From contig SUXK01000001.1 in the NCBI GenBank assembly GCA_015061035.1, positions 124,001-188,000 on the forward strand: a DNA stretch of 64,000 bases, given 5' to 3'. This document shows positions 42,066 to 51,200 of this stretch, piece after piece. Every line of letters begins with the position of its first letter. Position 1 is the stretch's first letter. A model generated the notes under the pieces. That model did not search any database and was not told the origin of the DNA. It worked only from the letters and a program-made list of their open reading frames with translations. The stretch comes from Bacteroidales bacterium (GTDB taxonomy: Bacteria > Bacteroidota > Bacteroidia > Bacteroidales > G3-4614). A program made the position numbers and the translations under genes.

Positions 42066-42383
42066 ATGTCAGAAGATAGAACGGCTAATATTATTAAAAG
42101 ATTGCAAAATAGTGTAAGACTATTGAAGGAGAATTATCTTCAAGCCGTTGAAGCCAAGACTCTTGCTGAAACAGAATTAGAAACATTAAGAAGTGAAGTT
42201 GAATCACTAAAAAAAGAGTTAGCAGAGTCAAAGGCACAACTAAACGACATAAAAACCGAAAAACAAAGACTAATCACAGCTCGAGGATTTGTTGCCGATG
42301 AGGGCGATATTAAGAGTGCCAGATTAAGGGTAAGTAGGTTAGTGCGGGAAATAGACAAATGCATCTCATTACTTAATCAATAG
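42066..42383 (+). CDS. Small coiled-coil protein upstream of zapA
   Basis: A 105-residue protein that is helical and heptad-rich over residues 8-72 (LLKENYLQAVEAKTLAETEL and onward), with no membrane segment and no enzyme motif. The C-terminal part (SARLRVSRLVREIDKCISLL) is basic and could pair with another helix. It lies 12 bases before zapA and shares its promoter. By position and shape it resembles ZapB-like division proteins, which bridge ZapA and the chromosome in other bacteria; that is inference, and I do not recognise a named family. Confidence 0.75.
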   Translation: MSEDRTANIIKRLQNSVRLLKENYLQAVEAKTLAETELETLRSEVESLKKELAESKAQLNDIKTEKQRLITARGFVADEGDIKSARLRVSRLVREIDKCISLLNQ

Positions 42384-42395
42384 TTCTTAGATGCT

Positions 42396-42683
42396 ATGGA
42401 AGATAAATTACGTATAACAATAACTGTTGCAGGAAAACGATTCTCAATGATTGTCCCTCGAAAAAACGAGGAGATGTATCGTAGAGCGGCTGAACAACTA
42501 TCTAAAAAAATAGAGGAGTATACTCGCCGTTCTCCTGAAATGGAAGAGTCGGATATATTAGCACAAGCAGCCTTTTATATGTCGCTTCATCTTCAGTTCT
42601 TAAAAGAGTCACACTCTCAAGAGATGAAGATGATAACAGATATATGTGAAGATATAGAAGCGATATTGCCTTCGCAAGAATAA
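42396..42683 (+). CDS. zapA: Cell division protein ZapA
   Basis: ZapA binds and cross-links FtsZ filaments at the division ring. The 95-residue length fits. The N-terminal globular part has LRITITVAGKRFSMIVPRKNEEMYRRAAEQLSKKI, matching the family's I-x-I-x-G..Y.....EE..LR.AA..L pattern, followed by a helical dimerisation tail (MSLHLQFLKESHSQEMKMI). It forms one unit with the preceding coiled-coil gene and is followed by a terminator before rny. Confidence 0.9.
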   Translation: MEDKLRITITVAGKRFSMIVPRKNEEMYRRAAEQLSKKIEEYTRRSPEMEESDILAQAAFYMSLHLQFLKESHSQEMKMITDICEDIEAILPSQE

Positions 42684-42709
42684 TAGAAACGTAAAATACA
42701 AACATATAC

Positions 42710-42757
42710 CGCACTACGCCATGGCAAGAGATTGTCATTGGGTGGTGCGTTTTTTTA
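42710..42757 (+). terminator. Terminator between zapA and rny
   Basis: CGCACTAC / GTGGTGCG stem with one G-U pair, an internal weaker helix in the loop, and a seven-T run. In some bacteria 6S RNA lies beside zapA, but the gap here (95 bases) is too short for it. Confidence 0.7.
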
Positions 42758-42778
42758 TTAACATTTAAAAAATATAAT

Positions 42779-44317
42779 ATGGATAGCAGTATTATTATAA
42801 TGACAGCAGTAGGAGTGATTGCGGGAGCAGTGTTGATGCTGTTTATAACAAAAGTCCTTCTTCGCTCAAGAGCAAAGAGAATTTTGGAGGAGGCACGCCG
42901 TGAGGCCGATGCTCATAAACGTGGGCAAATGTTAGAGGTGAAAGAGAAGTGTATTCAAATGAAGTCAGAGATGGAGCAACAGATAAATGCTCGTTACTCA
43001 AAACTTCAATCGGCTGAGTCAAAAGCACAACAACGTGAATCACAAATTAATCAACAACAACAAGAACTACAACGTAAGAAAACTGAATTAGAGAGTCAAA
43101 AAGCGAACTTGGAAACTCAATTAAATCAGGTAGAGAAGAAAAAAGTTGAGGTTGATAAAATATATAAAGCTCAAGTAGAGAAGCTCGAGAAACTATCGGG
43201 ATTATCAGCTGAAGAGGCAAAGGAGCGTTTGGTTGAGACACTCAAAGATGAGGCTAAAACTCAAGCAGCATCATACATAAATGATATTATGGATGAGGCA
43301 AAACTAACAGCAAATAAAGAGGCAAAACGAATAGTAATTCAAACAATACAAAGAGTTGCAACTGAAACTACAATAGAGAATGCTGTAACAGTGTTCCATA
43401 TTGAGTCTGATGAGATGAAAGGAAGAATCATCGGACGTGAAGGTCGTAACATACGTGCCTTAGAAGCAGCAACAGGTATAGAGATAATTGTTGATGATAC
43501 CCCTGAGGCAATAGTATTGTCAGGATTTGATCCAGTTCGTAGGGAGATTGCACGTTTGGCTCTACACCAATTAGTAACTGACGGTCGTATCCACCCCGCA
43601 AGAATTGAAGAGGTGGTTGCTAAAGTTCGTAAACAAATTGAGGATGAAATAATTGAAACAGGAAAACGTACTGCAATAGATTTGGGAATACACGGATTAC
43701 ACCCTGAGTTGATAAGAATGGTAGGAAAGATGAAATATCGTTCATCATACGGACAAAACCTATTGCAACACTCACGCGAAACAGCAAACTTATGTGCTGT
43801 CATGGCAAGCGAGTTGGGATTGAATCCTAAGAAGGCAAAACGTGCAGGATTGTTACACGATATCGGTAAAGTACCCGATGATGAGCCAGAATTGCCACAC
43901 GCACTATTAGGAATGAAACTCCTTGAAAAATATAAAGAGACTCCCGATATATGTAATGCAGTAGGAGCGCACCACGATGAGGTAGAGATGACATCTTTAT
44001 TAGCACCAATAGTTCAGGTGTGTGATGCTATATCAGGAGCAAGACCAGGAGCAAGACGTGAGATTGTAGAGGCATACATTAAACGTCTAAACGATTTGGA
44101 GCAATTAGCATTATCATATCCCGGAGTAACCAAAACATATGCAATACAAGCAGGTCGCGAGTTGCGTGTAGTTGTTGGAGCAGATAAGATAAACGATGTT
44201 GAGACCGAAAACTTGTCGGTAGAGATAGCAAAACGCATTCAAGATGAAATGACCTATCCGGGACAAGTTAAGATTACTGTAATTCGAGAGACACGTGCAG
44301 TAAGTTATGCGAAGTAA
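42779..44317 (+). CDS. rny: Ribonuclease Y
   Basis: RNase Y is a membrane-bound endoribonuclease that starts mRNA decay. Domain order in the 512-residue protein: an N-terminal membrane helix ([19 protein letters not shown]), a long coiled coil (about 30-165), a KH RNA-binding domain with [15 protein letters not shown] near 215-230, and an HD domain with the metal-binding [11 protein letters not shown] near 357-367 and AHHDEVE near 400. All expected residues are present. Its neighbours zapA and ricT match a recurrent Bacteroidota arrangement. Confidence 0.96.
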   Translation: MDSSIIIMTAVGVIAGAVLMLFITKVLLRSRAKRILEEARREADAHKRGQMLEVKEKCIQMKSEMEQQINARYSKLQSAESKAQQRESQINQQQQELQRKKTELESQKANLETQLNQVEKKKVEVDKIYKAQVEKLEKLSGLSAEEAKERLVETLKDEAKTQAASYINDIMDEAKLTANKEAKRIVIQTIQRVATETTIENAVTVFHIESDEMKGRIIGREGRNIRALEAATGIEIIVDDTPEAIVLSGFDPVRREIARLALHQLVTDGRIHPARIEEVVAKVRKQIEDEIIETGKRTAIDLGIHGLHPELIRMVGKMKYRSSYGQNLLQHSRETANLCAVMASELGLNPKKAKRAGLLHDIGKVPDDEPELPHALLGMKLLEKYKETPDICNAVGAHHDEVEMTSLLAPIVQVCDAISGARPGARREIVEAYIKRLNDLEQLALSYPGVTKTYAIQAGRELRVVVGADKINDVETENLSVEIAKRIQDEMTYPGQVKITVIRETRAVSYAK

Positions 44318-44350
44318 TCAATAATATTTTCACCTATTGTAATTACTTAA

Positions 44351-45511
44351 ATGGACAACAATCAAGAAAACAGTATAAAAGATAACGATTCTCCTGTTGT
44401 CTGCAATAAAAGATACGGTCGAAATAAATTAGAGACATTTGATTGGCTCAGCGATGTACCTGCGGTGGGAACAAAGCAGTGTAACTTAGTTGAAGTGCAA
44501 TTTAAAAATACTCGAAAAGGATATTACTTAAACTCTCTTAATCTTGACCTCTCAAAAGGCGATATGGTTGCTGTTGAGAGTAATCCAGGTCATGATATTG
44601 GAGAGGTAACTTTAACAGGTCCATTGGTAATATGCCAAATGAAAAAGGTTGGATTTAAATCTGACCAAGAGATTAAACGAGTATATCGAAAGGCGAAAGA
44701 GACCGATTTGCAGAAGTGGCAAGAGGCAAAATCGTTAGAACACTCAACAATGCTTAGGGCAAGAAAAATTGCCGAAGACTTAAATCTTAACATGAAGATT
44801 GGAGATGTTGAGTACCAAGGTGATGGTGCAAAGGCCATATTTTACTACATTGCCGATGACAGAGTGGATTTCCGACAACTTATAAAGGTGTTGGCTGATG
44901 CCTTTAAGGTGAGGATAGAGATGAAGCAAATTGGTGCGCGACAAGAGGCTGGACGAATAGGAGGAATAGGCCCTTGTGGACGACAACTATGCTGCTCAGC
45001 ATGGATGTCAAGTTTTATCTCAGTATCAACAAGTGCGGCACGTTATCAGGACATTTCTCTTAACCCTCAAAAGTTAGCAGGACAGTGTGCAAAACTAAAA
45101 TGTTGTATAAACTATGAGATTGACGCATACGTTGAGGGAACAAAAAGAATGCCTTCGCGAGAGATAGTATTGCAGACTATTGATGGAGATTATTTCCATT
45201 TTAAATCAGATATATTTAAACGCGAAATAACTTACTCAACAAGTAAAGAGATGCCTGCAAACTTGGTTACAATATCGGCATCACGAGCATTTGAAGTAAT
45301 ATCGATGAACAAGCGAGGAGTGAAACCTGAAGCATTAGATAACACAATGTCGCAAAAAGAGGAGAGAAAAGAGTTCTCGGATGTAGTTGGGCAAGATAGT
45401 CTTACACGCTTTGATAAAGGAGCAAAAAAGAAAGGTAATAAGAGCGGGAAATTCCGCAAACCTAACAAATATCATTCAAAAGAAAAACCAAAGAATGGAC
45501 AAAAAGAGTAA
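44351..45511 (+). CDS. ricT: RicT/YaaT-like PSP1 domain protein
   Basis: A 386-residue cytoplasmic protein with a PSP1 domain at about 35-270. The iron-sulphur/metal-binding cysteines are visible in GPCGRQLCCSAWM and CAKLKCCINYE. In Bacillus, RicT (YaaT) acts with RicA and RicF as a partner that steers RNase Y; the position directly after rny supports such a link here, though ricA and ricF are not in the window. The C-terminal ~60 residues are lysine rich and disordered (GAKKKGNKSGKFRKPNKYH), possibly RNA-binding; Bacteroidota versions often have this extension. Its last codons overlap the start of gldH by 17 bases. Confidence 0.9.
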   Translation: MDNNQENSIKDNDSPVVCNKRYGRNKLETFDWLSDVPAVGTKQCNLVEVQFKNTRKGYYLNSLNLDLSKGDMVAVESNPGHDIGEVTLTGPLVICQMKKVGFKSDQEIKRVYRKAKETDLQKWQEAKSLEHSTMLRARKIAEDLNLNMKIGDVEYQGDGAKAIFYYIADDRVDFRQLIKVLADAFKVRIEMKQIGARQEAGRIGGIGPCGRQLCCSAWMSSFISVSTSAARYQDISLNPQKLAGQCAKLKCCINYEIDAYVEGTKRMPSREIVLQTIDGDYFHFKSDIFKREITYSTSKEMPANLVTISASRAFEVISMNKRGVKPEALDNTMSQKEERKEFSDVVGQDSLTRFDKGAKKKGNKSGKFRKPNKYHSKEKPKNGQKE

Positions 45512-45986
45512 GTCTATAATATTAGGCATAGCAACACTACTTGTGTTGCTATGTTATTCTTGTACCCAATCATCAGTAGCGCATATTTATAATAGTGTGT
45601 CAAGGGATGGTTGGGACAGAGATTCTCTGTTGAACTACAACATTCAAATAGATTCGTTAAGTCAAGAGTGCAATATTGACATTGAACTGACTTATAACAA
45701 CAACTATCCATACAGCAATCTGTATCTCTTGGTATCTGTTATAGATAGTGTGGCAAATATAGTATCATCAGACACCCTGCAGTTACTTCTTGCCGATGAA
45801 TATGGCGAGTGGAAAGGCAATGGGTGGGGAACAACCTATCAGCAACGAGAAGAGTATAAACGTGACTTTAAATTTCCTTCATCTGGTAAATATAACATAA
45901 CAATAACGCAAGGGATGAGAGGAGAACCTATTAAGGGAATAGAGAGAGTGGGAGTGAAGGTTGATAAAGTGGAAAAAGAGAGGTAA
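45495..45986 (+). CDS. gldH: Gliding motility lipoprotein GldH
   Basis: A 163-residue lipoprotein: the hydrophobic IILGIATLLVLLCYSC gives the lipid cysteine near residue 23. The body shows the GldH pattern of an early W-D-RDSLLNYNI, then ELTYNNNYPYSNLYLLV, and the final RVGVKVDKV strand. GldH is needed for gliding and for stable type IX secretion components in Flavobacterium, and non-gliding relatives keep it. I place the start at 45495 (overlapping the end of ricT), because a longer frame from 45387 would add 36 residues before the signal peptide. It is the third gene of the rny-ricT-gldH group. Confidence 0.8.
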   Translation: MDKKSKSIILGIATLLVLLCYSCTQSSVAHIYNSVSRDGWDRDSLLNYNIQIDSLSQECNIDIELTYNNNYPYSNLYLLVSVIDSVANIVSSDTLQLLLADEYGEWKGNGWGTTYQQREEYKRDFKFPSSGKYNITITQGMRGEPIKGIERVGVKVDKVEKER

Positions 45987-46012
45987 TAGTACCTTGCAAT
46001 ATAGATAGAGAT

Positions 46013-46687
46013 ATGGCAACTGAGGTAAAAATATCGGAATTAGCAAAAACTCTCTTTGCAGAGTACTCTGCTGGTGTAATATGGGCAGATGTAGATAATA
46101 CTAAATACAGCCCTGAATTGTGGAGTGAGATTGATGAATTGACCGCAAAAATAAGAACTAATTATACTGTTGCCTCTATCAAACAACTATCTGCAATCCA
46201 CGCAACACGCAATGCCTATAAAATAGCAGGTAAAGACCCTAATCGTTACCGCCCGTCAGCAGAGGCACTAATGCGTAGGTTGATTAATGGTAACGACCTG
46301 TATAAAATCTCAACTCTTGTTGATTTAATAAATCTTGTTTCGCTTAAAACGGGATACTCAATAGGAGGTTTTGATAATGACAAGATAGTAGGAGTACCTA
46401 CACTTGGAGTGGGAGAGAAAGATGAACAATTTGAGGGAATAGGCCGAGGTCTGCTCAATATAGAGGGCTTGCCCGTTTATCGCGATGAAATGGGAGGAAT
46501 AGGAACTCCCACAAGTGACGAGATTAGGACATCAATAACCGATTCTACTAAACGAATCTTTGTAATAATAAATGCATACTCAGGAATTGAGGGATTGCAA
46601 GAAGCAATCAATTTTACCGAAAGTTTGCTAAAGAAGTATGCGAATGCAAAAGATGTAGAATCTGCAATATTTACGGCAAATCCGTAA
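46013..46687 (+). CDS. B3/B4 tRNA-binding domain protein
   Basis: This 224-residue protein consists mainly of the B3/B4 domain found in the beta subunit of phenylalanyl-tRNA synthetase, where it edits mis-charged tRNA. Signatures are AIHATRNAYKIAGKDPNRYRPSAEAL, a strong family motif, followed by ISTLVDLINLVSLKTGYSIGGFD and the late IFVIINAYSG. Stand-alone copies are widespread and may hydrolyse misacylated tRNA; substrate unknown. It lies 26 bases after gldH on the same strand and ends 7 bases from the convergent rsmD gene. Confidence 0.88.
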   Translation: MATEVKISELAKTLFAEYSAGVIWADVDNTKYSPELWSEIDELTAKIRTNYTVASIKQLSAIHATRNAYKIAGKDPNRYRPSAEALMRRLINGNDLYKISTLVDLINLVSLKTGYSIGGFDNDKIVGVPTLGVGEKDEQFEGIGRGLLNIEGLPVYRDEMGGIGTPTSDEIRTSITDSTKRIFVIINAYSGIEGLQEAINFTESLLKKYANAKDVESAIFTANP

Positions 46688-46694
46688 AAGCGAG

Positions 46695-47231
46695 TTACTC
46701 TTTTACAAATATCGAAAAGTTTACGCTGCCATAAACCCTATGCTCAGAGAAGTATGGAAGCGATGAAAAGTCAAAATTTCTTGGATGCTCCATAATAAAC
46801 ACTGCCCCATCATTAAGAATATCACTCTCAAGAATTAACGATGGAATAGTATCAAAATTCTTCATGTCGTAAGGGGGGTCGGCAAAAATAATATCAAACT
46901 TCTCGCTACACGATGGGACAAATTTAAATACATCACCTCTTATCACTTCAATTTCGTTTGCCCCTAAAGTTTCGGCAACCTTTTTTATAAATTTGAATTG
47001 AACAGGGTAGTTCTCAACCGATACTACTCTGCTGCAACCTCGTGATGCAAACTCAAAACTAACAGCTCCAGTACCGGCAAATAGGTCGAGTGCTTTCAAA
47101 CCCTCAAACTCTATATTGTTTGAGAGAACATTAAAAATATTTTCACGAGCAAAATCAGTAGTTGGTCGAGCCTTGATATTAGAGGGGACATCAAATCTCC
47201 TCTTTCCGTATTTACCGCTTATGATACGCAT
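46695..47231 (-). CDS. rsmD: 16S rRNA (guanine966-N2)-methyltransferase RsmD
   Basis: RsmD methylates G966 of 16S rRNA with S-adenosylmethionine. The 178-residue protein starts MRIISGKYGKRRFDVP, then PTTDFAREN, the SAM-binding LDLFAGTGAVSFEFASRG, and the catalytic FADPPY motif (DPPY near residue 117). Length and motif order are normal. It is encoded alone on the minus strand between two plus-strand genes. Confidence 0.95.
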   Translation of the reverse strand: MRIISGKYGKRRFDVPSNIKARPTTDFARENIFNVLSNNIEFEGLKALDLFAGTGAVSFEFASRGCSRVVSVENYPVQFKFIKKVAETLGANEIEVIRGDVFKFVPSCSEKFDIIFADPPYDMKNFDTIPSLILESDILNDGAVFIMEHPRNFDFSSLPYFSEHRVYGSVNFSIFVKE

Positions 47232-47387
47232 AAAAAATCAATCTAAAATTTAGCATAAAATTAGTAAAGAGTTTTCATTAAAAAAACATTTAAGGTAAAA
47301 GATATTTTCTTGTAACAACAATTCCTTTATCTAAGATAAAATCTTAATAAAAATAGTTATCTTCGCATTGCTATATAAAATATACTG

Positions 47388-48800
47388 ATGAAAGAGAAAT
47401 TTATAAAAAGCCTCTCGCAAAACTTGCCATATACGCCTACTCAAGATCAAGCAATAGTAATGGCAAAACTTGTAACCTTTGTTTTTAGAGCAGTAGGTCG
47501 CGAGGTGTTTCTGTTAAAAGGATATGCAGGAACGGGAAAGAGTTCGCTTGTGGGGGCATTAGTAAAAACACTCTCTCAGTATTCAATGAAAAGTGTGCTG
47601 TTGGCACCAACAGGGCGTGCTGCAAAAGTATTTGGATTGTATGCAAATACCCCAGCATATACTATACATAAGAAGATATATCGACAAAAGAGTTTCTCGC
47701 CAGATATGACGGGTTTTACCTTAACAGATAATAGACATAAACAAACGCTATTTATTGTTGATGAGGCATCAATGATAGCATCCTCTTCCGATGCATCATC
47801 AGACTTGTTGAGCGACTTAATAGAGTATGTCTATTCCTCGCCAGGGTGTAAACTTGTACTGATTGGAGATACAGCACAACTACCACCAGTAGGTCAGCCC
47901 AATACTCCTGCCTTGGAGCCAAAGGTATTAGAGGATTATCTTTTAAAAGTAACAGAGGTAACACTTACAGAGGTTATACGTCAGAGTTTAACATCAGGTA
48001 TTCTTTACAATGCAACTCAACTGCGAAAGATGATGCAAGATGATTTTCTTTCTACACCTAAGTTAGAGGTTCAACACTTTCCTGATATTAAAAATATTAC
48101 AGGTTATGACCTTATAGAGGAACTTGAGAGTGCCTATACTCGTGACGGAAAAGACCAAACCATAATAGTAACCCGTTCCAATAAACGTGCAAATATATTT
48201 AACGAAGGTGTAAGAAACAGAATACTCTACCGAGAGGAGGAGTTAGAGTCGGGAGATTTGCTGATGATAGCAAAGAATAACTATTTTTGGGGAGAGAAGA
48301 TAGATGAGATAGATTTTATAGCCAACGGAGATGTTGCGCAGGTGTTAAGGGTTAGGGGGTATAACGAGATGTATGGCTTCCGTTTTGCAGATGTAACGCT
48401 ACGCCTGCTTGATTATGATGTAGATATAGATGCAAAGATAATACTTGATACTTTGCATTTGGAGTATCCATCTCTTACTCCTGAACTCAACAATCAACTC
48501 TTTACAAAGGTAATGGAAGATTATTCCGATGTGAGAACTAAAAGGGAGAGAGTGAAACGGGTAAAACTTGATAAATGGTTTAATGCACTGCAAGTAAAAT
48601 ATGCATATGCTGTAACATGTCATAAGGCACAAGGAGGTCAATGGCAGAACGTGTTTATTGATATGGGTAATATCTCGGAGGATGCAGTAAATCTTGATTT
48701 TTTCAGATGGCTATATACAGCCTTCACTCGTGCAACAGATAAACTCTATTTGATAAATACTCCAAAACACTTCTTAAAAGATAGTGATGCTGAGTTATAA
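47388..48800 (+). CDS. RecD-like superfamily 1B DNA helicase
   Basis: A 470-residue ATP-dependent helicase. Motif I (Walker A) is GYAGTGKSS near 43-51, motif II is FIVDEASMI near 124-132, motif III is LIGDTAQLPPVG near 160-171, and the C-terminal UvrD-type motifs are ATCHKAQGGQW (motif V) and WLYTAFTRATDKLYL (motif VI). This is the RecD2/Dda-like layout without the N-terminal extension of RecD2. It probably acts in DNA repair or recombination. The gene overlaps the convergent cardiolipin synthase gene by 6 bases at their 3' ends. A TATCTTCG element lies at 47358-47365. Confidence 0.9.
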   Translation: MKEKFIKSLSQNLPYTPTQDQAIVMAKLVTFVFRAVGREVFLLKGYAGTGKSSLVGALVKTLSQYSMKSVLLAPTGRAAKVFGLYANTPAYTIHKKIYRQKSFSPDMTGFTLTDNRHKQTLFIVDEASMIASSSDASSDLLSDLIEYVYSSPGCKLVLIGDTAQLPPVGQPNTPALEPKVLEDYLLKVTEVTLTEVIRQSLTSGILYNATQLRKMMQDDFLSTPKLEVQHFPDIKNITGYDLIEELESAYTRDGKDQTIIVTRSNKRANIFNEGVRNRILYREEELESGDLLMIAKNNYFWGEKIDEIDFIANGDVAQVLRVRGYNEMYGFRFADVTLRLLDYDVDIDAKIILDTLHLEYPSLTPELNNQLFTKVMEDYSDVRTKRERVKRVKLDKWFNALQVKYAYAVTCHKAQGGQWQNVFIDMGNISEDAVNLDFFRWLYTAFTRATDKLYLINTPKHFLKDSDAEL

Positions 48801-50252
48801 AATAGGACTGAAAAGCCGTGCAACAGATTCAGCAATCTTGGAGAATATACTACGTCTGTTCCAACTCTTAATAGATACCCTTCTACACTCTTTCAAATCT
48901 TGCATAAAAATAGCGGCATATCTACTATTAAACTCTTTGTCATATATAAAGGCATTAATCTCAAAATTCTGCTCAAAACTTCTTGAATCAAAGTTTGTTG
49001 AACCAATACTTGTAATCTCGTCATCAACAAGAATGGTCTTTGCATGTAAGAATCCTTTATTGTAAAAGTATATCTTAACGTTTGATTTCAGCATCTCTGT
49101 AATATATGAATTACTTGCCTTTTGTAAAAGTTTAGAGTCTGAATGATAGGGAATCATAATTCTGACATCAACCCCCGAAAGAGCTGCAATCTTAAGAGCA
49201 TTAATAGCGGCACTATTGGGTAAAAAGTATGGAGTTTGAATAAATACCCTTTCTTTTGCATTACTGATAATTTTAGAGAACATTAAAAAAATAGATTTAT
49301 GTTCATCTAAAGGACCGCTTGTCAATAGTTGAATGGTTGCCCCATTTGAAAAGTTTTCAGTTTTTGGGAAATAACTACTATCAGACAGTAACTCTTTAGT
49401 AGTAAAGTTCCAATCAACCATGAAAATTGCTTGAAGTTCTTTTACGGCTTCACCCTCAATTCTTATATGAGTATCTCTCCATTCGCCCCATTTATCTCCA
49501 GTAACATATCTATCGGCAACATTCATACCTCCCACGTAGCCAATAGTACCATCAATAATTGCAACTTTTCTGTGATTTCTATAATTGAGTTTGTTGGCAA
49601 GTTGGGGAAACGTAACCTTAAAGAATGGTTTGGCATCAATACCTGCCGAAATCATACTATCAAAAAAATCTTTCTCTCGCAAATTCCAACAACCCACGTC
49701 ATCGTATAAAACTCTTACTTCAACACCTTCTGATGCTTTTTGTATTAGCACTCTTTTAAGTTCATTGCCAAGATTGTCATTCTCTATAATGTAATATTGA
49801 AGATGAATAAAACTTTTAGCATTTTTTATATCATTAAAAAGAATATAATATTTATCTTTACCGCAAGTAAAAATATCAATCTTATTATTGATGGTTACAA
49901 AAGCACGAGTAAGTTTATTACCAAGAATAATAAGTTGTTGAGTTGCATCTTTGAAATTAGGAATATTGCTGTCGCTTACCGAAATACTATTGTTAACCAA
50001 ACGCTCTAATTTGCGTTTGCTTCGGCGCGAAATCATACGCTGAGAACGTTGGTCTCTACCAAAAAATAGGTAGAATACAAACCCAACAATAGGTAAAAGA
50101 GTTAATACAGATAGCCATGCAATAGTTTTTACAGGGTTTCTGTTTTCCGATATTATAAGAATTATAAATATAATATTAAGCAGAATAATGGTGAGGTAGA
50201 TAAAATTATATATCCACTCCCCAGCATTACTGATTGATAATAATAGATTCAT
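48795..50252 (-). CDS. cls: Cardiolipin synthase, phospholipase D type
   Basis: Cls joins two phosphatidylglycerol molecules to cardiolipin and glycerol in the inner membrane. The 485-residue protein begins with two membrane helices (about 12-35 and 40-65, the PLDc_N region) and has both HKD motifs: NYRNHRKVAIIDG near 219-231 and FLHAKTILVDD near 398-408, followed by GSTNFDSRSFEQNFE. It ends convergently on the helicase gene. A minus-strand TAAGTTTG at 50275-50282, about 25 bases before the start, is a likely -7 element. Confidence 0.95.
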   Translation of the reverse strand: MNLLLSISNAGEWIYNFIYLTIILLNIIFIILIISENRNPVKTIAWLSVLTLLPIVGFVFYLFFGRDQRSQRMISRRSKRKLERLVNNSISVSDSNIPNFKDATQQLIILGNKLTRAFVTINNKIDIFTCGKDKYYILFNDIKNAKSFIHLQYYIIENDNLGNELKRVLIQKASEGVEVRVLYDDVGCWNLREKDFFDSMISAGIDAKPFFKVTFPQLANKLNYRNHRKVAIIDGTIGYVGGMNVADRYVTGDKWGEWRDTHIRIEGEAVKELQAIFMVDWNFTTKELLSDSSYFPKTENFSNGATIQLLTSGPLDEHKSIFLMFSKIISNAKERVFIQTPYFLPNSAAINALKIAALSGVDVRIMIPYHSDSKLLQKASNSYITEMLKSNVKIYFYNKGFLHAKTILVDDEITSIGSTNFDSRSFEQNFEINAFIYDKEFNSRYAAIFMQDLKECRRVSIKSWNRRSIFSKIAESVARLFSPIL

Positions 50253-50340
50253 AAGTAATAAAATAAGGTCAATACAAACTTACTAAAAAACATATAAATA
50301 AAAAACAGATATAGAGAATATTAATTAAAAACAAATTATT

Positions 50341-50724
50341 ATGAAAAAGATTTTATTACTATTTGTTGTTACAATTATTAGCATGACAACAATGTCGTTA
50401 TCCGCAAAAGAGATAACGCAAGCAACAGATCAAACGTTTGCATCAGAGATAAAAGAAGGGTATGTGTTAGTTGATTTTTGGGCAACTTGGTGTCCTCCTT
50501 GTAGAGCTTTAGCCCCAATATTTGCTGAACTATCACAAGAGTTCTCGGGAGAGGTGAAATTTGTAAAATTGGATGTAGATAGAGCAGGTAAAACAGCAAC
50601 ACAATATGGAATAAGATCTATTCCAACGTTGATCCTATTCAAAGATGGTAAGCAAATTGAGAAATGGATTGGAGGAAGAAGTAAAGAAGATTTAAGAATA
50701 CTTATAAAAGAGGCGATAAGGTAA
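50341..50724 (+). CDS. Secreted thioredoxin-fold protein
   Basis: A 127-residue thioredoxin with an N-terminal signal peptide (ILLLFVVTIISMTTMSLSA), so it works in the periplasm rather than as the main cytoplasmic thioredoxin. The redox motif is FWATWCPPCRALAP, with CPPC instead of the standard CGPC; proline at the second position usually makes the disulfide more oxidising. The later SIPTLILFKDG contains the cis-proline. It may exchange electrons with DsbD (40066-41976), which is inference from compartment and chemistry. Confidence 0.88.
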   Translation: MKKILLLFVVTIISMTTMSLSAKEITQATDQTFASEIKEGYVLVDFWATWCPPCRALAPIFAELSQEFSGEVKFVKLDVDRAGKTATQYGIRSIPTLILFKDGKQIEKWIGGRSKEDLRILIKEAIR

Positions 50725-50745
50725 ATGTAAAATAAAGTTAAAAAT

Positions 50746-50776
50746 TTTATTCTTCCATAAATAAGTATTACTTTTG
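50746..50776 (+). promoter_or_regulatory. Promoter of the winged-helix gene
   Basis: TACTTTTG at 50769-50776 matches TAnnTTTG exactly; TTTA at 50746-50749, 19 bases upstream, approximates the -33 element. Confidence 0.65.
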
Positions 50777-50806
50777 CACTCGTAAAATTTTAAAACTAAG
50801 AAAAAG

Positions 50807-51040
50807 ATGAAAGCATTAACATTTTCAATTGGTGAGAATGCAGGAAAACTTTGGCACGTTTTAGAGGCTAATACTGAAATGAATGTAACTCAATTAAAAG
50901 AGAAAACAGGTCTTAAAACAGCAGATTTGTATGCTGCAATAGGATGGTTGGCTCGTGAAGGTAAAATATATTGCCGCGAGGAGAAATCAACTCTATATTT
51001 CAGCAACAAATTTATTGAAGGTTTCTTTGTATTCGGATAA
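50807..51040 (+). CDS. Winged helix-turn-helix protein, DUF2582 type
   Basis: A 77-residue protein made of a single winged-helix domain: NAGKLWHVLEANTEMNVTQLKEKTGLKTADLYAAIGWLAREGKI shows three helices with the recognition helix at about 36-50, followed by a beta wing (YCREEKSTLYFS). It matches the small Bacteroidota/archaeal DUF2582 family. It may bind DNA or proteins; no target is known. It has its own promoter and a good terminator, so it is a single-gene unit. Confidence 0.85.
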   Translation: MKALTFSIGENAGKLWHVLEANTEMNVTQLKEKTGLKTADLYAAIGWLAREGKIYCREEKSTLYFSNKFIEGFFVFG

Positions 51041-51061
51041 TCTTAATTATCTGACAATAAC

Positions 51062-51100
51062 AAATAAGAGGTGTATTCATTGAATAACACCTCTTATTTT
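51062..51100 (+). terminator. Terminator of the winged-helix gene
   Basis: AAATAAGAGGTGT / ACACCTCTTATTT, a perfect 13-bp stem with a 12-base loop, then T-rich sequence. The A-rich left side allows function in both directions. Confidence 0.85.
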
Positions 51101-51200
51101 ATTATGTATATGTATATCTATATATAAAATCTTTTTTATAAAGTAAGGATAGCGTCTAACTAATAACTCCTCCCCGCTGGGAAGGGACAATTAATACTCC

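Noticed and set aside
42684-42778. 6S RNA between zapA and rny
   Set aside because: 6S RNA lies near zapA in some bacteria, but this gap is only 95 bases and holds a simple terminator hairpin.
45387-45494. Longer N-terminus for GldH starting at 45387
   Set aside because: It would put 36 residues before a clear lipoprotein signal and lies inside ricT; the ATG at 45495 directly precedes the signal.
48784-49065. Plus-strand frame after the helicase gene
   Set aside because: It is the antisense shadow of the cardiolipin synthase gene, whose HKD motifs are intact on the minus strand.
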